Shown: one piece after another, positions 1 through 7,243 of the stretch | How positions within the stretch are numbered: position 1 is the stretch's first letter | How the letters are laid out: each line of letters opens with the position of its first letter | Assembly: GCA_020051815.1 (NCBI GenBank) | Contig: JAGVQF010000156.1 | Coordinates: forward strand, 1 to 7,420 | Direction: 5' to 3' | Origin: Candidatus Saganbacteria bacterium | GTDB lineage: Bacteria; Margulisbacteria; WOR-1; O2-12-FULL-45-9; XYB2-FULL-48-7 | DNA length: 7,420 bases | The notes under the pieces: generated by a model | Database searches by the model: none | Told to the model about the DNA's origin: nothing | What the model saw: only the letters and a program-made list of their open reading frames with translations | Translations under genes and position numbers: made by a program

Positions 1-294
1 AAAAATTATGTGCTCGTATTTTGCCTCGCTGATCCCCTTCTTGAACGCCCGGCCAACCCCTTTTTCCGGCAGGGTGAAGAACCGCACCTGCGGATGCTTC
101 GTCTCCAGTTCTCTGCCGATCTTTTCGGTCGAGTCGGTCGAGCCGTTGCTGACAATGATGACCTCGAGGTTAGGATTAAGCCCCTCGACTTCGCTCGGGG
201 CAAGGATTAAGCAATAAGTGATAAGTTTGCTGACGCTTTTCTCAAGCAATTCTTCTTCGTTATAAGCCGGGACAATAATTGTGAATGGCTTCAT
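1..294 (-). CDS. Family 2 glycosyltransferase, DPM1-like (3' part off the left edge)
   Basis: Only the first 98 codons are in the window; the reading frame is still open at base 1. The protein begins MKPFTIIVPAYNEEELLEKS, the classic first beta strand of a GT-A fold with the YNEEE motif, followed by LEVIIVSNGSTDST (residues 43-56), which holds the nucleotide-sugar binding NGSTD, and by EKGVGRAFKKGISEA (77-91), matching the G-x-G-x-A-x-x-x-G segment of family 2 enzymes. The pattern is closest to dolichyl/polyprenyl-phosphate sugar synthases, which move a sugar from a nucleotide to a lipid phosphate at the inner face of the membrane. Donor and acceptor cannot be read from this fragment. The ATG (294-292) overlaps the stop of the membrane-protein gene upstream by four bases (ATGA), so the two are probably co-translated, which suggests that the GT2 supplies a lipid-linked sugar to that protein (inference). 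Residues about 29-40 (LILAPSEVEGLN) look like an insert derived from a small palindrome. The family call is firm; the substrate class is tentative. Confidence 0.85.
   Translation of the reverse strand, partial: MKPFTIIVPAYNEEELLEKSVSKLITYCLILAPSEVEGLNPNLEVIIVSNGSTDSTEKIGRELETKHPQVRFFTLPEKGVGRAFKKGISEAKYEHIIF
172..212 (-). repeat. Short palindrome flanked by 10-bp direct repeats, inside the GT2 gene
   Basis: A gcccc/ggggc stem (180-184 with 197-201) encloses a 12-base core (GAGCGAAGTCGA on the minus strand) that I recognise as typical of small dispersed repeats in environmental bacterial genomes. The block is flanked by aggattaagc at 172-181 and 203-212. It is translated as about LILAPSEVEGLN, between the first helix of the glycosyltransferase and its LEVIIVSNGSTD strand, where relatives usually have a shorter loop. 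Confidence 0.6.
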
Positions 295-2807
295 TTAAGC
301 TTCTTGAGCCGGTCGAGAGAATATTTGGCCCAGCTGGTTGTCGGGAAATCGCGGATGATTCTTTTATATAGATCGGCCGCGGTTTTTTTATTGCCCAGAT
401 TGGCTTCGCAATAGGCGAGGTCAAAATAGGCCTGCGGCGTCCAGAACGAGTTGGGATAGTCCTTGATAAACTCCCTCAACTGTTTGGCCCCTTCGGTAAA
501 GTTATTTTCCCGGACAAAAGTGGTGGCGTAGAAGATGGCCGCTTCGTTGCGCCGGCCCGACATCATTTTGGAGGCGGCCAGCGCGTGGCCGTATAACTGC
601 CTTGACAGCGTCCAATTGCCCCGGTCAAAGGCGCCCCGAGCCGCGACCATAAAAGAGCTGGGGCCCGGCCGGACCAGCCCGGCGATAAAGAAAGCCGCGA
701 CCGATATAACCGCGATCAGGCCGACGGCAAGCCATCTTGCGCCGTTAACTTCCGACCCAGAAGAGACTTGAACCGCCCTGATCCAGAAAGGGATTGAGAT
801 GATCAGGACAAGGCCCAAAAGCGTCAGCAGTTTTCCTGCAAGGCCCAAAGATCCCGCCTCGAAACTCAGGCGAACCTTGTGGGCCGTCGGAAAGATCAGC
901 ATGAAAGAGGGAGAGACGAGATATATCTTATCCGCCCCCTCAACTCGCCAGTTAGGATGATAGGAAACTTTTATCAGCAGAGGACGACCGATCTCGGAGG
1001 TTTCGATCTCGATCGACTCGTTTTTAACGATACTCTTAACTTTGATATGTTTTGTTGTGTAAGGGAGCTTCTTTAGCTGTGAGAGGTCGGTTATGACTTG
1101 CTTGAAATGACTGCGGTCGGCCTTGTCCGCCTGTTTTTTGAAAACGACAAAAGTATCATTGAGGTCCCGGCGCGCGAACCACTGATAGGCGGCGTCGCGC
1201 CAGTCGTTGGTCGTCATGAGGGCCGGCTCATTGGCCAGCGGCTCGACGTATTGGCCGGAATTGGTCAACAGGCGATAGATATTGTATTCGCCAACTTTCT
1301 TTTCGAGTTTGAATTCCGGCTGGGCTTTGAGGGCGTCTTTAACTTCCGGCGAGCGGACGACAAATTGGGAGACGTTGAAGAGCTTGAAGTGCTCCGCACC
1401 GCTCTTGAGATCAAAAGTGGAGTAGAAATAATCCTGCAGGGGATTGCACGGCTGGTACGAGGTTTCGGATTCGATATAAAAAACGAAAGGGGCCGAGATG
1501 GCGCCCAGCATGTGGATGCCTTCGAGCGTCTGCCGTTTGGCGAAGTAGGGGAGGGTTTCCGAGGAGCGGATCGAACCGAGCGCTTCGTCGGCCGGCGCGT
1601 GCTCCCATTCCACCCGTCCGCCGTTGGAATTTTTCAGGAACTCGTTGATCCCTTGAAAGATGGGCCAGGTGTTTTTTTGTTCGTAGCCACCGTAGTTCCA
1701 GTTGATCCAGCCGCGGATATAGGTGGTGTTGGCGTTGACCCAGATCGCGACGACGATAAAAATAATGAGCGGCAGGAGAAAAGCGGCCCGCATGTCTTTT
1801 AAGAGCGCGGCAAAACCGACGGCGCCAAAGACCGCGAGCAGCAGCTGGAAGAAAGGGGCAAAGCGGATATCGAGGATGCCGATATTGGGCCCGGCGAGAT
1901 AAACGAAGACGCAGGCAAGAATTAGATAAACGAAATAAGCCGTTCTTTCATCTTTCCGCTTAAAGAAAATCGAGAAAGCCCCGAGCGCCATGAACGGAAT
2001 AAGTACGAGGGGAAAAACTTCCAACAGCGAGTTGATCGTCCAGCGGAAAACGAACGTTGTCGTGTAGGGCGTATTGCCTAAGACCGGCAAAAGCCAAAAG
2101 GCGAGCAGGAGAAAGCCGAGCGTGTATGTGCCCAGCAGGTATTTCCAGTTGCGGCGAAGATCACCCAAAAGGAAAAATGAGCCGATGATCAGGGCGAAGA
2201 TCAGGGTGTAGGCGTGGCTGAAGCCGGCCAGAAAGATCAGGGCGGCGTTTAAAACCAGATATTTTTGTTCCTTCACGCCGCGGTAGAGCGTACCCAGCAG
2301 TAAAAAAACGAAAGCCGTCCCCAAACTGTAGCAGAATTCACCGGCCAGGGTGCTCGGGATATTGCCGCCCCACATGGAATTGCCCTGGTTGAAAAGAAAT
2401 GGCAGGGAAAAGACCGCCGCGAAAATGGGGATCGGGAACGCGTATTTTAGAAATCGGAAAGCGGCATATATCGAAAAGGGGAGGAGGAGCGTCCCCAGCA
2501 CGGTTATTAACTTAAATGAAACTTCGAGCGAAATAAAAAAGCTTAAAAACGCCATCAGCAGGAACGGCAAGGGGAAATAATGATAGAAGAGGGGATAGCC
2601 GGCGTAATTGCCCTGGTCCCAGCCCATGATCTTGCCCTGGGGCAGCAGGACCTCCTTGAGCTGGACCGCGGCCGGATAGTGCGAGCCGGTATCGCCGCCG
2701 TTGATCGTCGTTTTTAATAAAAGCAGGCGAGGATCAAAATAATTCAGGCAAAAAAATACGATCAGGCCAAGCACGATTAAGTCGATACAGCCCTCACCCG
2801 CTGACAT
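291..2807 (-). CDS. PTPS-related polytopic membrane protein (YfhO/GT-C-like) with C-terminal TPR tail
   Basis: With the preferred ATG at 2807 the protein is 838 residues. A GTG at 2897 would add 30 residues (868 in all), but it has no Shine-Dalgarno sequence, and those residues come from the out-of-frame end of the upstream gene and from a repeat. The ATG follows a purine run (GAGAGGGGGG, 8 nt away) and is directly followed by the first membrane helix. Numbering from the long form: TM1 at about 38-54, then the signature NGGDTGSHYPAAVQLKEVL (66-84) and GWDQGNYAGYPLF (92-104) of the 6-pyruvoyl-tetrahydropterin-synthase-related membrane family, then about ten more hydrophobic helices to about residue 388, a large extracytoplasmic domain (about 390-685), two further helices (about 690-709 and 723-741) and two or three tetratricopeptide-like repeats (about 750-868). 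Despite the family name there is no sign of pterin synthesis; such proteins resemble membrane glycosyltransferases of the GT-C type. A role in surface glycan assembly is inference. Its stop overlaps the GT2 start (ATGA). The TPR tail probably mediates protein contacts outside the membrane. Confidence 0.8.
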   Translation of the reverse strand: MSAGEGCIDLIVLGLIVFFCLNYFDPRLLLLKTTINGGDTGSHYPAAVQLKEVLLPQGKIMGWDQGNYAGYPLFYHYFPLPFLLMAFLSFFISLEVSFKLITVLGTLLLPFSIYAAFRFLKYAFPIPIFAAVFSLPFLFNQGNSMWGGNIPSTLAGEFCYSLGTAFVFLLLGTLYRGVKEQKYLVLNAALIFLAGFSHAYTLIFALIIGSFFLLGDLRRNWKYLLGTYTLGFLLLAFWLLPVLGNTPYTTTFVFRWTINSLLEVFPLVLIPFMALGAFSIFFKRKDERTAYFVYLILACVFVYLAGPNIGILDIRFAPFFQLLLAVFGAVGFAALLKDMRAAFLLPLIIFIVVAIWVNANTTYIRGWINWNYGGYEQKNTWPIFQGINEFLKNSNGGRVEWEHAPADEALGSIRSSETLPYFAKRQTLEGIHMLGAISAPFVFYIESETSYQPCNPLQDYFYSTFDLKSGAEHFKLFNVSQFVVRSPEVKDALKAQPEFKLEKKVGEYNIYRLLTNSGQYVEPLANEPALMTTNDWRDAAYQWFARRDLNDTFVVFKKQADKADRSHFKQVITDLSQLKKLPYTTKHIKVKSIVKNESIEIETSEIGRPLLIKVSYHPNWRVEGADKIYLVSPSFMLIFPTAHKVRLSFEAGSLGLAGKLLTLLGLVLIISIPFWIRAVQVSSGSEVNGARWLAVGLIAVISVAAFFIAGLVRPGPSSFMVAARGAFDRGNWTLSRQLYGHALAASKMMSGRRNEAAIFYATTFVRENNFTEGAKQLREFIKDYPNSFWTPQAYFDLAYCEANLGNKKTAADLYKRIIRDFPTTSWAKYSLDRLKKLK

Positions 2808-2839
2808 CAAACCGACCCCCCTCTCCCAGAGGGAGAGGG
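2788..2839 (-). repeat. 52-nt palindromic repeat, copy 1 (at the start of the membrane-protein gene)
   Basis: This copy matches the one at 5174-5225 as 16 identical bases (2788-2803, cagccctcacccgctg), 12 variable bases and 24 identical bases (2816-2839), with the same total length. The 24-base end holds a perfect 9-bp inverted repeat: ccctctccc (2819-2827), loop aga, gggagaggg (2831-2839). Read on the minus strand, it covers the gap between the Ig-fold gene and the membrane-protein gene and contains both a purine-rich SD-like run and the ATG at 2807. If the longer GTG start is used instead, it is translated as PLSLWERGVGLMSAGEG, a different frame from the glyS copy. Repeats with this CCCTCTCCC/GGGAGAGGG core are scattered in many bacterial genomes. 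Confidence 0.9.
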
Positions 2840-2868
2840 GAAAAGATTTTTGCGACCGTGGGAAAGAG

Positions 2869-3660
2869 TTATTGCCCACGATTAAAAAACTGGGCACCGA
2901 TGAAAATGGCGGTCAGCAAACCAAGAATAATAATGACAGCCGCATAACCCAGACCGAAAAATCCGGCCTCGGCGCCGATGCGGATGACGCCGGGGGAGAG
3001 CGTCGTGTAATGCAGGCCCTGATCTTCGAATTGCGTGACGGCAAAGACCTGATAGGTACTGCCGGAGAGCGCCGAAAAATTCTTGACGGCAAAGGCCAGT
3101 TTGGCTTCCGACTTCGGGCCCAGCTCAAGCTCGCGGCTCTCCTCGCCAACCGTCAGCTCCCTGGGCGCCAGGAGAAAAGTTTTTAATTTAAGCAAGCTTG
3201 ACGCGCTGTTCTTGACCGTCAATTCGAGTTTGCCGTCTTTGGAAAATGAGACCGGTTTGATCTGGCCGAAGACCGGAGCGGTCGTCTCCTGTTTATAAAT
3301 ATAAGTCTGGGCGGTCAGCGCCGAGAACGGGTACTGGTTGGCGTCGGTGTAATGGACGGTGATAATGAGAGGGTAAGTCCCCGGGCGCGTCAGGCGCAGG
3401 GGAAAGAGCGCCCGGCCTTCAAAGGCGGCGCCGACCCTAAGCTCGGCCTGTTTGTCTGAAAGTTTTTTCTGGTCACCGACCTCGACTTCGACCCGGACGT
3501 TATAGGCCGATTCGTCGCCCCGGTTGGTCAGATTAACCTTGACCTCGAGGCGGTCAGCCGCCACCCGGGTGGTGACGGAAGTGGGGAGCGAAATATAGGA
3601 AGCGAAGGCCGGTGCGGTAAATAAGACACAAAGCAGGATTAGGGCCTTAACTTGCTTCAT
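2869..3660 (-). CDS. Exported, membrane-anchored Ig-fold protein (CARDB/COG1361-like)
   Basis: This 263-residue protein has a clear signal peptide ([20 protein letters not shown], likely cleaved after AFA at about residue 20). Two beta-sandwich-like segments follow. The first (about 22-125) carries the 'LEVKVNLTNRGDESAYNVRVEVEV' type pattern seen in CARDB/NEW3 and COG1361 S-layer-like domains; the second (about 130-230) repeats the theme (KLELTVKNSASSLLKLKTFLL). A single C-terminal helix (about 235-257, FGLGYAAVIIILGLLTAIFIGA) followed by a short basic tail would anchor it with the domains outside. I see no catalytic motif, so a structural, adhesive or partner-binding role is likely. The ATG overlaps the glyS stop by four bases (ATGA) and has its own good SD (AAGGAG, 7 nt upstream, inside the glyS end). 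Its position directly before the PTPS-related membrane gene suggests a partner in the same envelope system. The exact family is uncertain; export and anchoring are well supported. Confidence 0.75.
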   Translation of the reverse strand: MKQVKALILLCVLFTAPAFASYISLPTSVTTRVAADRLEVKVNLTNRGDESAYNVRVEVEVGDQKKLSDKQAELRVGAAFEGRALFPLRLTRPGTYPLIITVHYTDANQYPFSALTAQTYIYKQETTAPVFGQIKPVSFSKDGKLELTVKNSASSLLKLKTFLLAPRELTVGEESRELELGPKSEAKLAFAVKNFSALSGSTYQVFAVTQFEDQGLHYTTLSPGVIRIGAEAGFFGLGYAAVIIILGLLTAIFIGAQFFNRGQ

Positions 3661-5781
3661 TTCTTCTCTCCTTCAATCACAATTTTCCTGAAATCCGCGA
3701 CGGAGAGATAGAGCTTTTCGAGCGATTTGAGGAGGGCAAGGCGGTTGACGCGCAGGCGCAGGTCCTCGTGCATGACGAGGATCTTGTCGAAAAAATGCTC
3801 GATCGGGGCGGTCAGCTTGGCGAGCTCCCGGGCCGCCTCGGCCCACTGCTCTTTCTTGGTCTTTTCGGTCACCGACCAGTTTATCTTGAGGTAAAGATCA
3901 TAGAGCTCTTTTTCCGTGCTCTCCGAGAGGTCGTGCTCGAGCACCTGTTCGCGGGGCGGGTTGCCGGCCAACCGGCTCAGCCGGTCCGCGGAGGCGACGA
4001 CCCCCGCCAGCCAGGGTTCGTGAAGGAGCGGGTTAAGGGCCTGCGCTTTTTCCACGGCGTCCAGAATATCGTTAAAGCCGTGGAGGGCGGCGTCGGCCAC
4101 GTCATAGCGTATCCCTTTTTCAAGGATCAGCGGGCGCAGACGGGCGGCAAAAAATTCGATGATCTCTTTCTTGATGCGGGCCAGATCCTGGTAGCCGGTC
4201 TCGCCTTTGTTAAAAAGATAGCCGAGGAAGACCGGCTCGTATAATTTGTGGCTGTACCTGATCGCTTCGTCGAGCTGGAAGTCGATCTTTTTTTCGAGCA
4301 CGATGCGGATGATGCCGTGGGCCGCGCGCCGCAGGCCATAAGGATCTTCCGAACCGGTCGGGAGAAAACCGGCCGAGAAGGCGCCGACGATGGAATCGAG
4401 CCGGTCGGCGAGAGCCACCAGCGTCCCTTCGGTCGACTGCGGCAGGATATCCTCGGCAAACCTTGGCAGATAATGTTCGAAAATGCCGGCGGCGACTTTG
4501 GGGTCTTCGCCCGAGAGGAGCGCGTATTCCCGGCCCATCGTCCCCTGCAGTTCGGGAAACTCAAAGACCATTTTGGTCGTGAGATCCGCTTTGCACAGCT
4601 CGGCGACCCGGCGGGCGTTTTTGACCGGCGCCTCTTCGAGCAGCAGCTTTTTGCCCAGCCATTCGACCAGCTGGCCCAGGCGCTCCGTCTTGTTGTAGAC
4701 GGCGCCGAGTTTTTCGAAGAAAGCTATCCTTTCGAGGTCGGCGACGCGCAGCTTGAGCGGCACTTTCTTATCCTCTTCAAAAAAGAAGCGCGCGTCCGCC
4801 AAACGGGCGGAGAGGACCTTTTCGTTGCCGGCGACGACTTTTGGATTCTTACAGCCGTCGGTCACGACCGCGAACATGGGCTGGAGCCGGCCACCCTCGT
4901 CCAGGATCGGAAAATACTTCTGGTTCTTTTTCATCGAGGTGATCAGCACTTCCTGGGGGAGGTCGACGAACTCCTTTTTGAATTTGCCGATATAAACGAG
5001 GGGGTTTTCGACCAGATAGGTCACTTCGGCCAGCAGGTCTTCGCCAATCAGGGCGCGGGCGCCGGCTTTTTGCGCCGCGGCTTCGACTTTTTTCCTGATC
5101 AGTTCCTTGCGTTCATCCTGGTCAAGCACAACGCCGAGCTTGAGGAGTTGCTGTTTGAACGCGATAAGATCTGCAGCCCTCACCCGCTGGCCCTTAACAC
5201 GCCCCCCTCTCCCAGAGGGAGAGGGTAGAGACGAATACCGATGAGCAAAAGTATTGTCACCCGATTTTATTCCCGCGAGTTCAAACTTGACGACTTTGCT
5301 GCCGTAAAGCGCGAGAATAGAGTGGATCGGCCGGATGAATTTAAAGTCGAGGGCGCCCCAGCGCATCGAGACCGGCTGGTAGAGCGAAGTGACAAGCTCG
5401 GGCAGGAGTGTGCGCAGGATGGTTTCGGTCGGCTTGCCCTTGCGGGTCACTTTGGCGACAACAAAATTCTTCTCGCCGGCGGTCTTGACGGTTAGTGCTT
5501 CGACCGGCACCCCCTGGGCGCGGGCAAAGCCGAGCGCCGCTGCGGTCGGTTTCCCGGCCGGGTCAAAGGCGACCTGCGCGATCGGGCCCCTGACTTCTTC
5601 GGAGAGATCGGGCTGTTTGGCCGAGATGTTCTCGACAGAGAGGACGAGGCGGCGGGCTGTCCCCAGCGTGATGACCGGGCCAAAGGTCAGCCGCTCGCGG
5701 GCGAGTTTCTCCGCCGCTTTCTTTTTCAGGTCGGCGAGGAGGCCGGGCATAAAGCGCGCCGGTATTTCCTCACAGCCGAGT

Positions 5782-5801
<20 letters not shown>
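3657..5801 (-). CDS. glyS: Glycine--tRNA ligase, beta subunit
   Basis: GlyS forms the alpha2beta2 glycyl-tRNA synthetase with GlyQ; the beta chain recognises and positions tRNA-Gly, while the alpha chain carries the aminoacylation site. The 714-residue product starts with the family hallmark [14 protein letters not shown] (5-18), continues with [27 protein letters not shown] (71-97) and [20 protein letters not shown] (146-165), then an HD-like region ([33 protein letters not shown]), and ends with a DALR-type tRNA-binding domain ([29 protein letters not shown]). Family members are usually about 690 residues; the excess is mostly a repeat-derived insert at residues 193-209 ([17 protein letters not shown]), between the conserved HRY and AADLIAF segments. 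Flanking family motifs remain in frame, so the gene looks functional. It overlaps glyQ by 20 bp; an AAGGAG lies 14 nt before its ATG, rather distant, so coupling to glyQ translation is likely. Confidence 0.97.
5174..5225 (-). repeat. 52-nt palindromic repeat, copy 2 (in-frame insert inside glyS)
   Basis: Same element as 2788-2839: 16 identical bases at 5174-5189, 12 variable bases, then 24 identical bases at 5202-5225 with the 9-bp inverted repeat ccctctccc (5205-5213), loop aga, gggagaggg (5217-5225). On the minus strand it encodes glyS residues 193-209 without a stop or frameshift. No obvious target-site duplication flanks it. In behaviour it recalls Rickettsia palindromic elements, which also sit in frame inside housekeeping genes, but the sequence is a different family. 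Confidence 0.92.
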
Positions 5802-6629
<828 letters not shown>

Positions 6630-6633
<4 letters not shown>

Positions 6634-6905
6634 AAATTTTTCAAATATTTGCTGATATCGTCGTGATTGCCGACAAAAAGGAAAGCTACAGTGTCTCCAG
6701 TTAGAGAAAAAAGTATCCCATCTTTAAGCGAGGCCCTTATTTCCCACACTTCGTCAAGCAGGTATTTCAGGCCCAATCCCTCAGCTTTAACTCCAGATTC
6801 ATAAAATGTTATCAAGGCTTGAATTGCATCAAGGACTTTCTCTTGTTTCTCGGTCGGCAGCTTTTTAAAAATTCGCTTAAATGAGTTTTTTCGCTCATAA
6901 TTCAC
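6630..6905 (-). CDS. RelE/ParE-superfamily toxin
   Basis: This 91-residue protein has the RelE/ParE fold order: two N-terminal helices ([31 protein letters not shown]), a [17 protein letters not shown] strand segment (W54, E55, R57), [27 protein letters not shown] at the end, with the GNHD (79-82) plus K86 cluster common to RelE/YafQ-like mRNA interferases, which cut mRNA on the ribosome. G63 sits where many relatives have an arginine before the I-L-F strand, so activity may be altered (inference). It starts with GTG overlapping the antitoxin stop as GTGA, with a GAGAGGG sequence 11 nt upstream. Its TGA overlaps the glyQ ATG. The gene is much more AT-rich than the glyQS genes (35-42% GC in sampled lines against 55-68%), consistent with acquisition. 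It could also be a ParE-type gyrase poison; the terminal NHD favours the RelE/YafQ side. Confidence 0.85.
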
Positions 6906-7168
6906 TTTTTCATTAACCCTCTCAAATGTTTTATCATTGCTTTGCCCGATTTGAAGGTTTTCCCTTTTTCCTTTTTCAGCGATACCAATTTATGCAATTC
7001 TTCTTCAGTAAATTCTTCTTCTTTCGGCGCTTTTGGAGTAATAATAATGCGGTAACCGTCGTCAGTCACCTTAACATAACTGCCCGATTCAATGCCGACA
7101 TGCCGACCGATATTTTTGGGGATCGGGATGAAAATATTATTATTTCTTTCGATTACTTTTTTAGTCAT
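6902..7168 (-). CDS. AbrB/MazE-type antitoxin
   Basis: An 88-residue protein. Residues 1-48 fit a swapped-hairpin AbrB/SpoVT/MazE DNA-binding domain: KVIERNNNIFIPIPKNIGRHVGIESGSYVKVTDDGYRIIITP, with the I-P-K-x-I-G and GSYVKV turns usual for this fold. The remaining charged part ([40 protein letters not shown]) is probably the toxin-wrapping tail. Antitoxins of this type dimerise, bind the operon promoter and neutralise the partner toxin. The ATG at 7168 has a strong SD (GGGAGG) seven bases upstream and overlaps the stop of the 14-codon ORF as ATGA. The first gene of a module is usually the antitoxin, and that order holds here. If it binds its own promoter region, it would also control glyQS and, because the promoters overlap, trpD; that is inference. 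Base composition is AT-rich (32-33% GC in sampled lines). Confidence 0.85.
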   Translation of the reverse strand: MTKKVIERNNNIFIPIPKNIGRHVGIESGSYVKVTDDGYRIIITPKAPKEEEFTEEELHKLVSLKKEKGKTFKSGKAMIKHLRGLMKK

Positions 7169-7173
7169 TTTAC

Positions 7174-7180
7174 ACCTCCC
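7174..7180 (-). promoter_or_regulatory. Strong ribosome-binding site of the antitoxin
   Basis: GGGAGGT on the minus strand stands six bases before the antitoxin ATG. It begins right after the end of the glyQ stub, so it probably came in with the toxin-antitoxin cassette. It is one of the strongest SD sequences in the window, in contrast to glyQ and the GTG mini-ORF, which have none. Confidence 0.8.
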
Positions 7181-7181
7181 G

Positions 7182-7208
7182 TAATTTCTTGATAATTCAG
7201 CGGCTTCA
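7182..7208 (-). repeat. 27-bp direct repeat, promoter-proximal copy
   Basis: This is the partner of 6606-6632, with 26 of 27 bases identical and an offset of 576 bp. It forms codons 1-10 of the glyQ stub and contains, on the other strand, the -35 box (TTGATA, 7189-7194) of the trpD promoter. Confidence 0.93.
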
Positions 7209-7217
7209 CTCTATAAT
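7189..7217 (+). promoter_or_regulatory. trpD promoter, leaderless type
   Basis: TTGATA (7189-7194), a 17-bp spacer, then TATAAT (7212-7217). Six bases later comes the trpD ATG at 7224, so the expected first transcribed base falls on or next to the A of the start codon and the message would be leaderless. The -35 lies inside the glyQ stub. Confidence 0.75.
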
Positions 7218-7243
7218 TATACCATGCTTAAAACAGCTATCAA
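7216..7243 (-). promoter_or_regulatory. Promoter of the mini-ORF/TA/glyQS operon, leaderless type
   Basis: On the minus strand: TTGATA (7243-7238), 16-bp spacer, TATAAT (7221-7216), then six bases to the GTG at 7209. The -10 overlaps the trpD -10 through the self-complementary TATAATTATA (7212-7221), and the -35 lies inside trpD codons 5-7. No room is left for a leader, T-box or attenuator. Confidence 0.75.

Larger units (their letters stand above)
7165..7209 (-). pseudogene. 14-codon ORF: stub of the original glyQ start
   Basis: A GTG at 7209 opens [14 protein letters not shown], ending in a TGA (7167-7165) that overlaps the antitoxin ATG (ATGA). The first nine residues equal the GlyQ N-terminus (MKPLNFQEI) except Y for F at position 6. 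It lies six bases after a TATAAT box, so it would be read as a leaderless message. It is probably a leftover of glyQ cut off when the toxin-antitoxin pair came in; it may now act as a leader ORF that feeds ribosomes to the antitoxin. The last codons include the antitoxin SD (GGGAGG). Confidence 0.8.

Noticed and set aside
1098..1802. A 234-codon open frame on the plus strand, opposite the membrane-protein gene
   Set aside because: The minus-strand product matches a known family over its full length; this frame is an antisense shadow with low-complexity charged composition.
2819..2839. Rho-independent terminator between the Ig-fold gene and the membrane-protein gene
   Set aside because: The 9-bp GC-rich hairpin on the minus strand is not followed by a run of U, and the same hairpin sits inside glyS, where termination would be harmful.
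2895..2897. GTG at 2897 as the start of the PTPS-related membrane protein
   Set aside because: It has no SD, and the added 30 residues read the upstream gene's end and a repeat; the ATG at 2807 has a purine run and directly precedes TM1. It cannot be fully excluded.
4248..5228. A 326-codon open frame on the plus strand, opposite glyS
   Set aside because: It lies wholly within the well-supported glyS gene and its product shows no recognisable family pattern; long antisense frames are common opposite GC-rich genes.
7169..7223. T-box riboswitch or trp attenuator between the divergent starts
   Set aside because: The gap is 55 bp and filled by promoter elements and the glyQ stub; with six bases from each -10 to a start codon there is no space for a structured leader.
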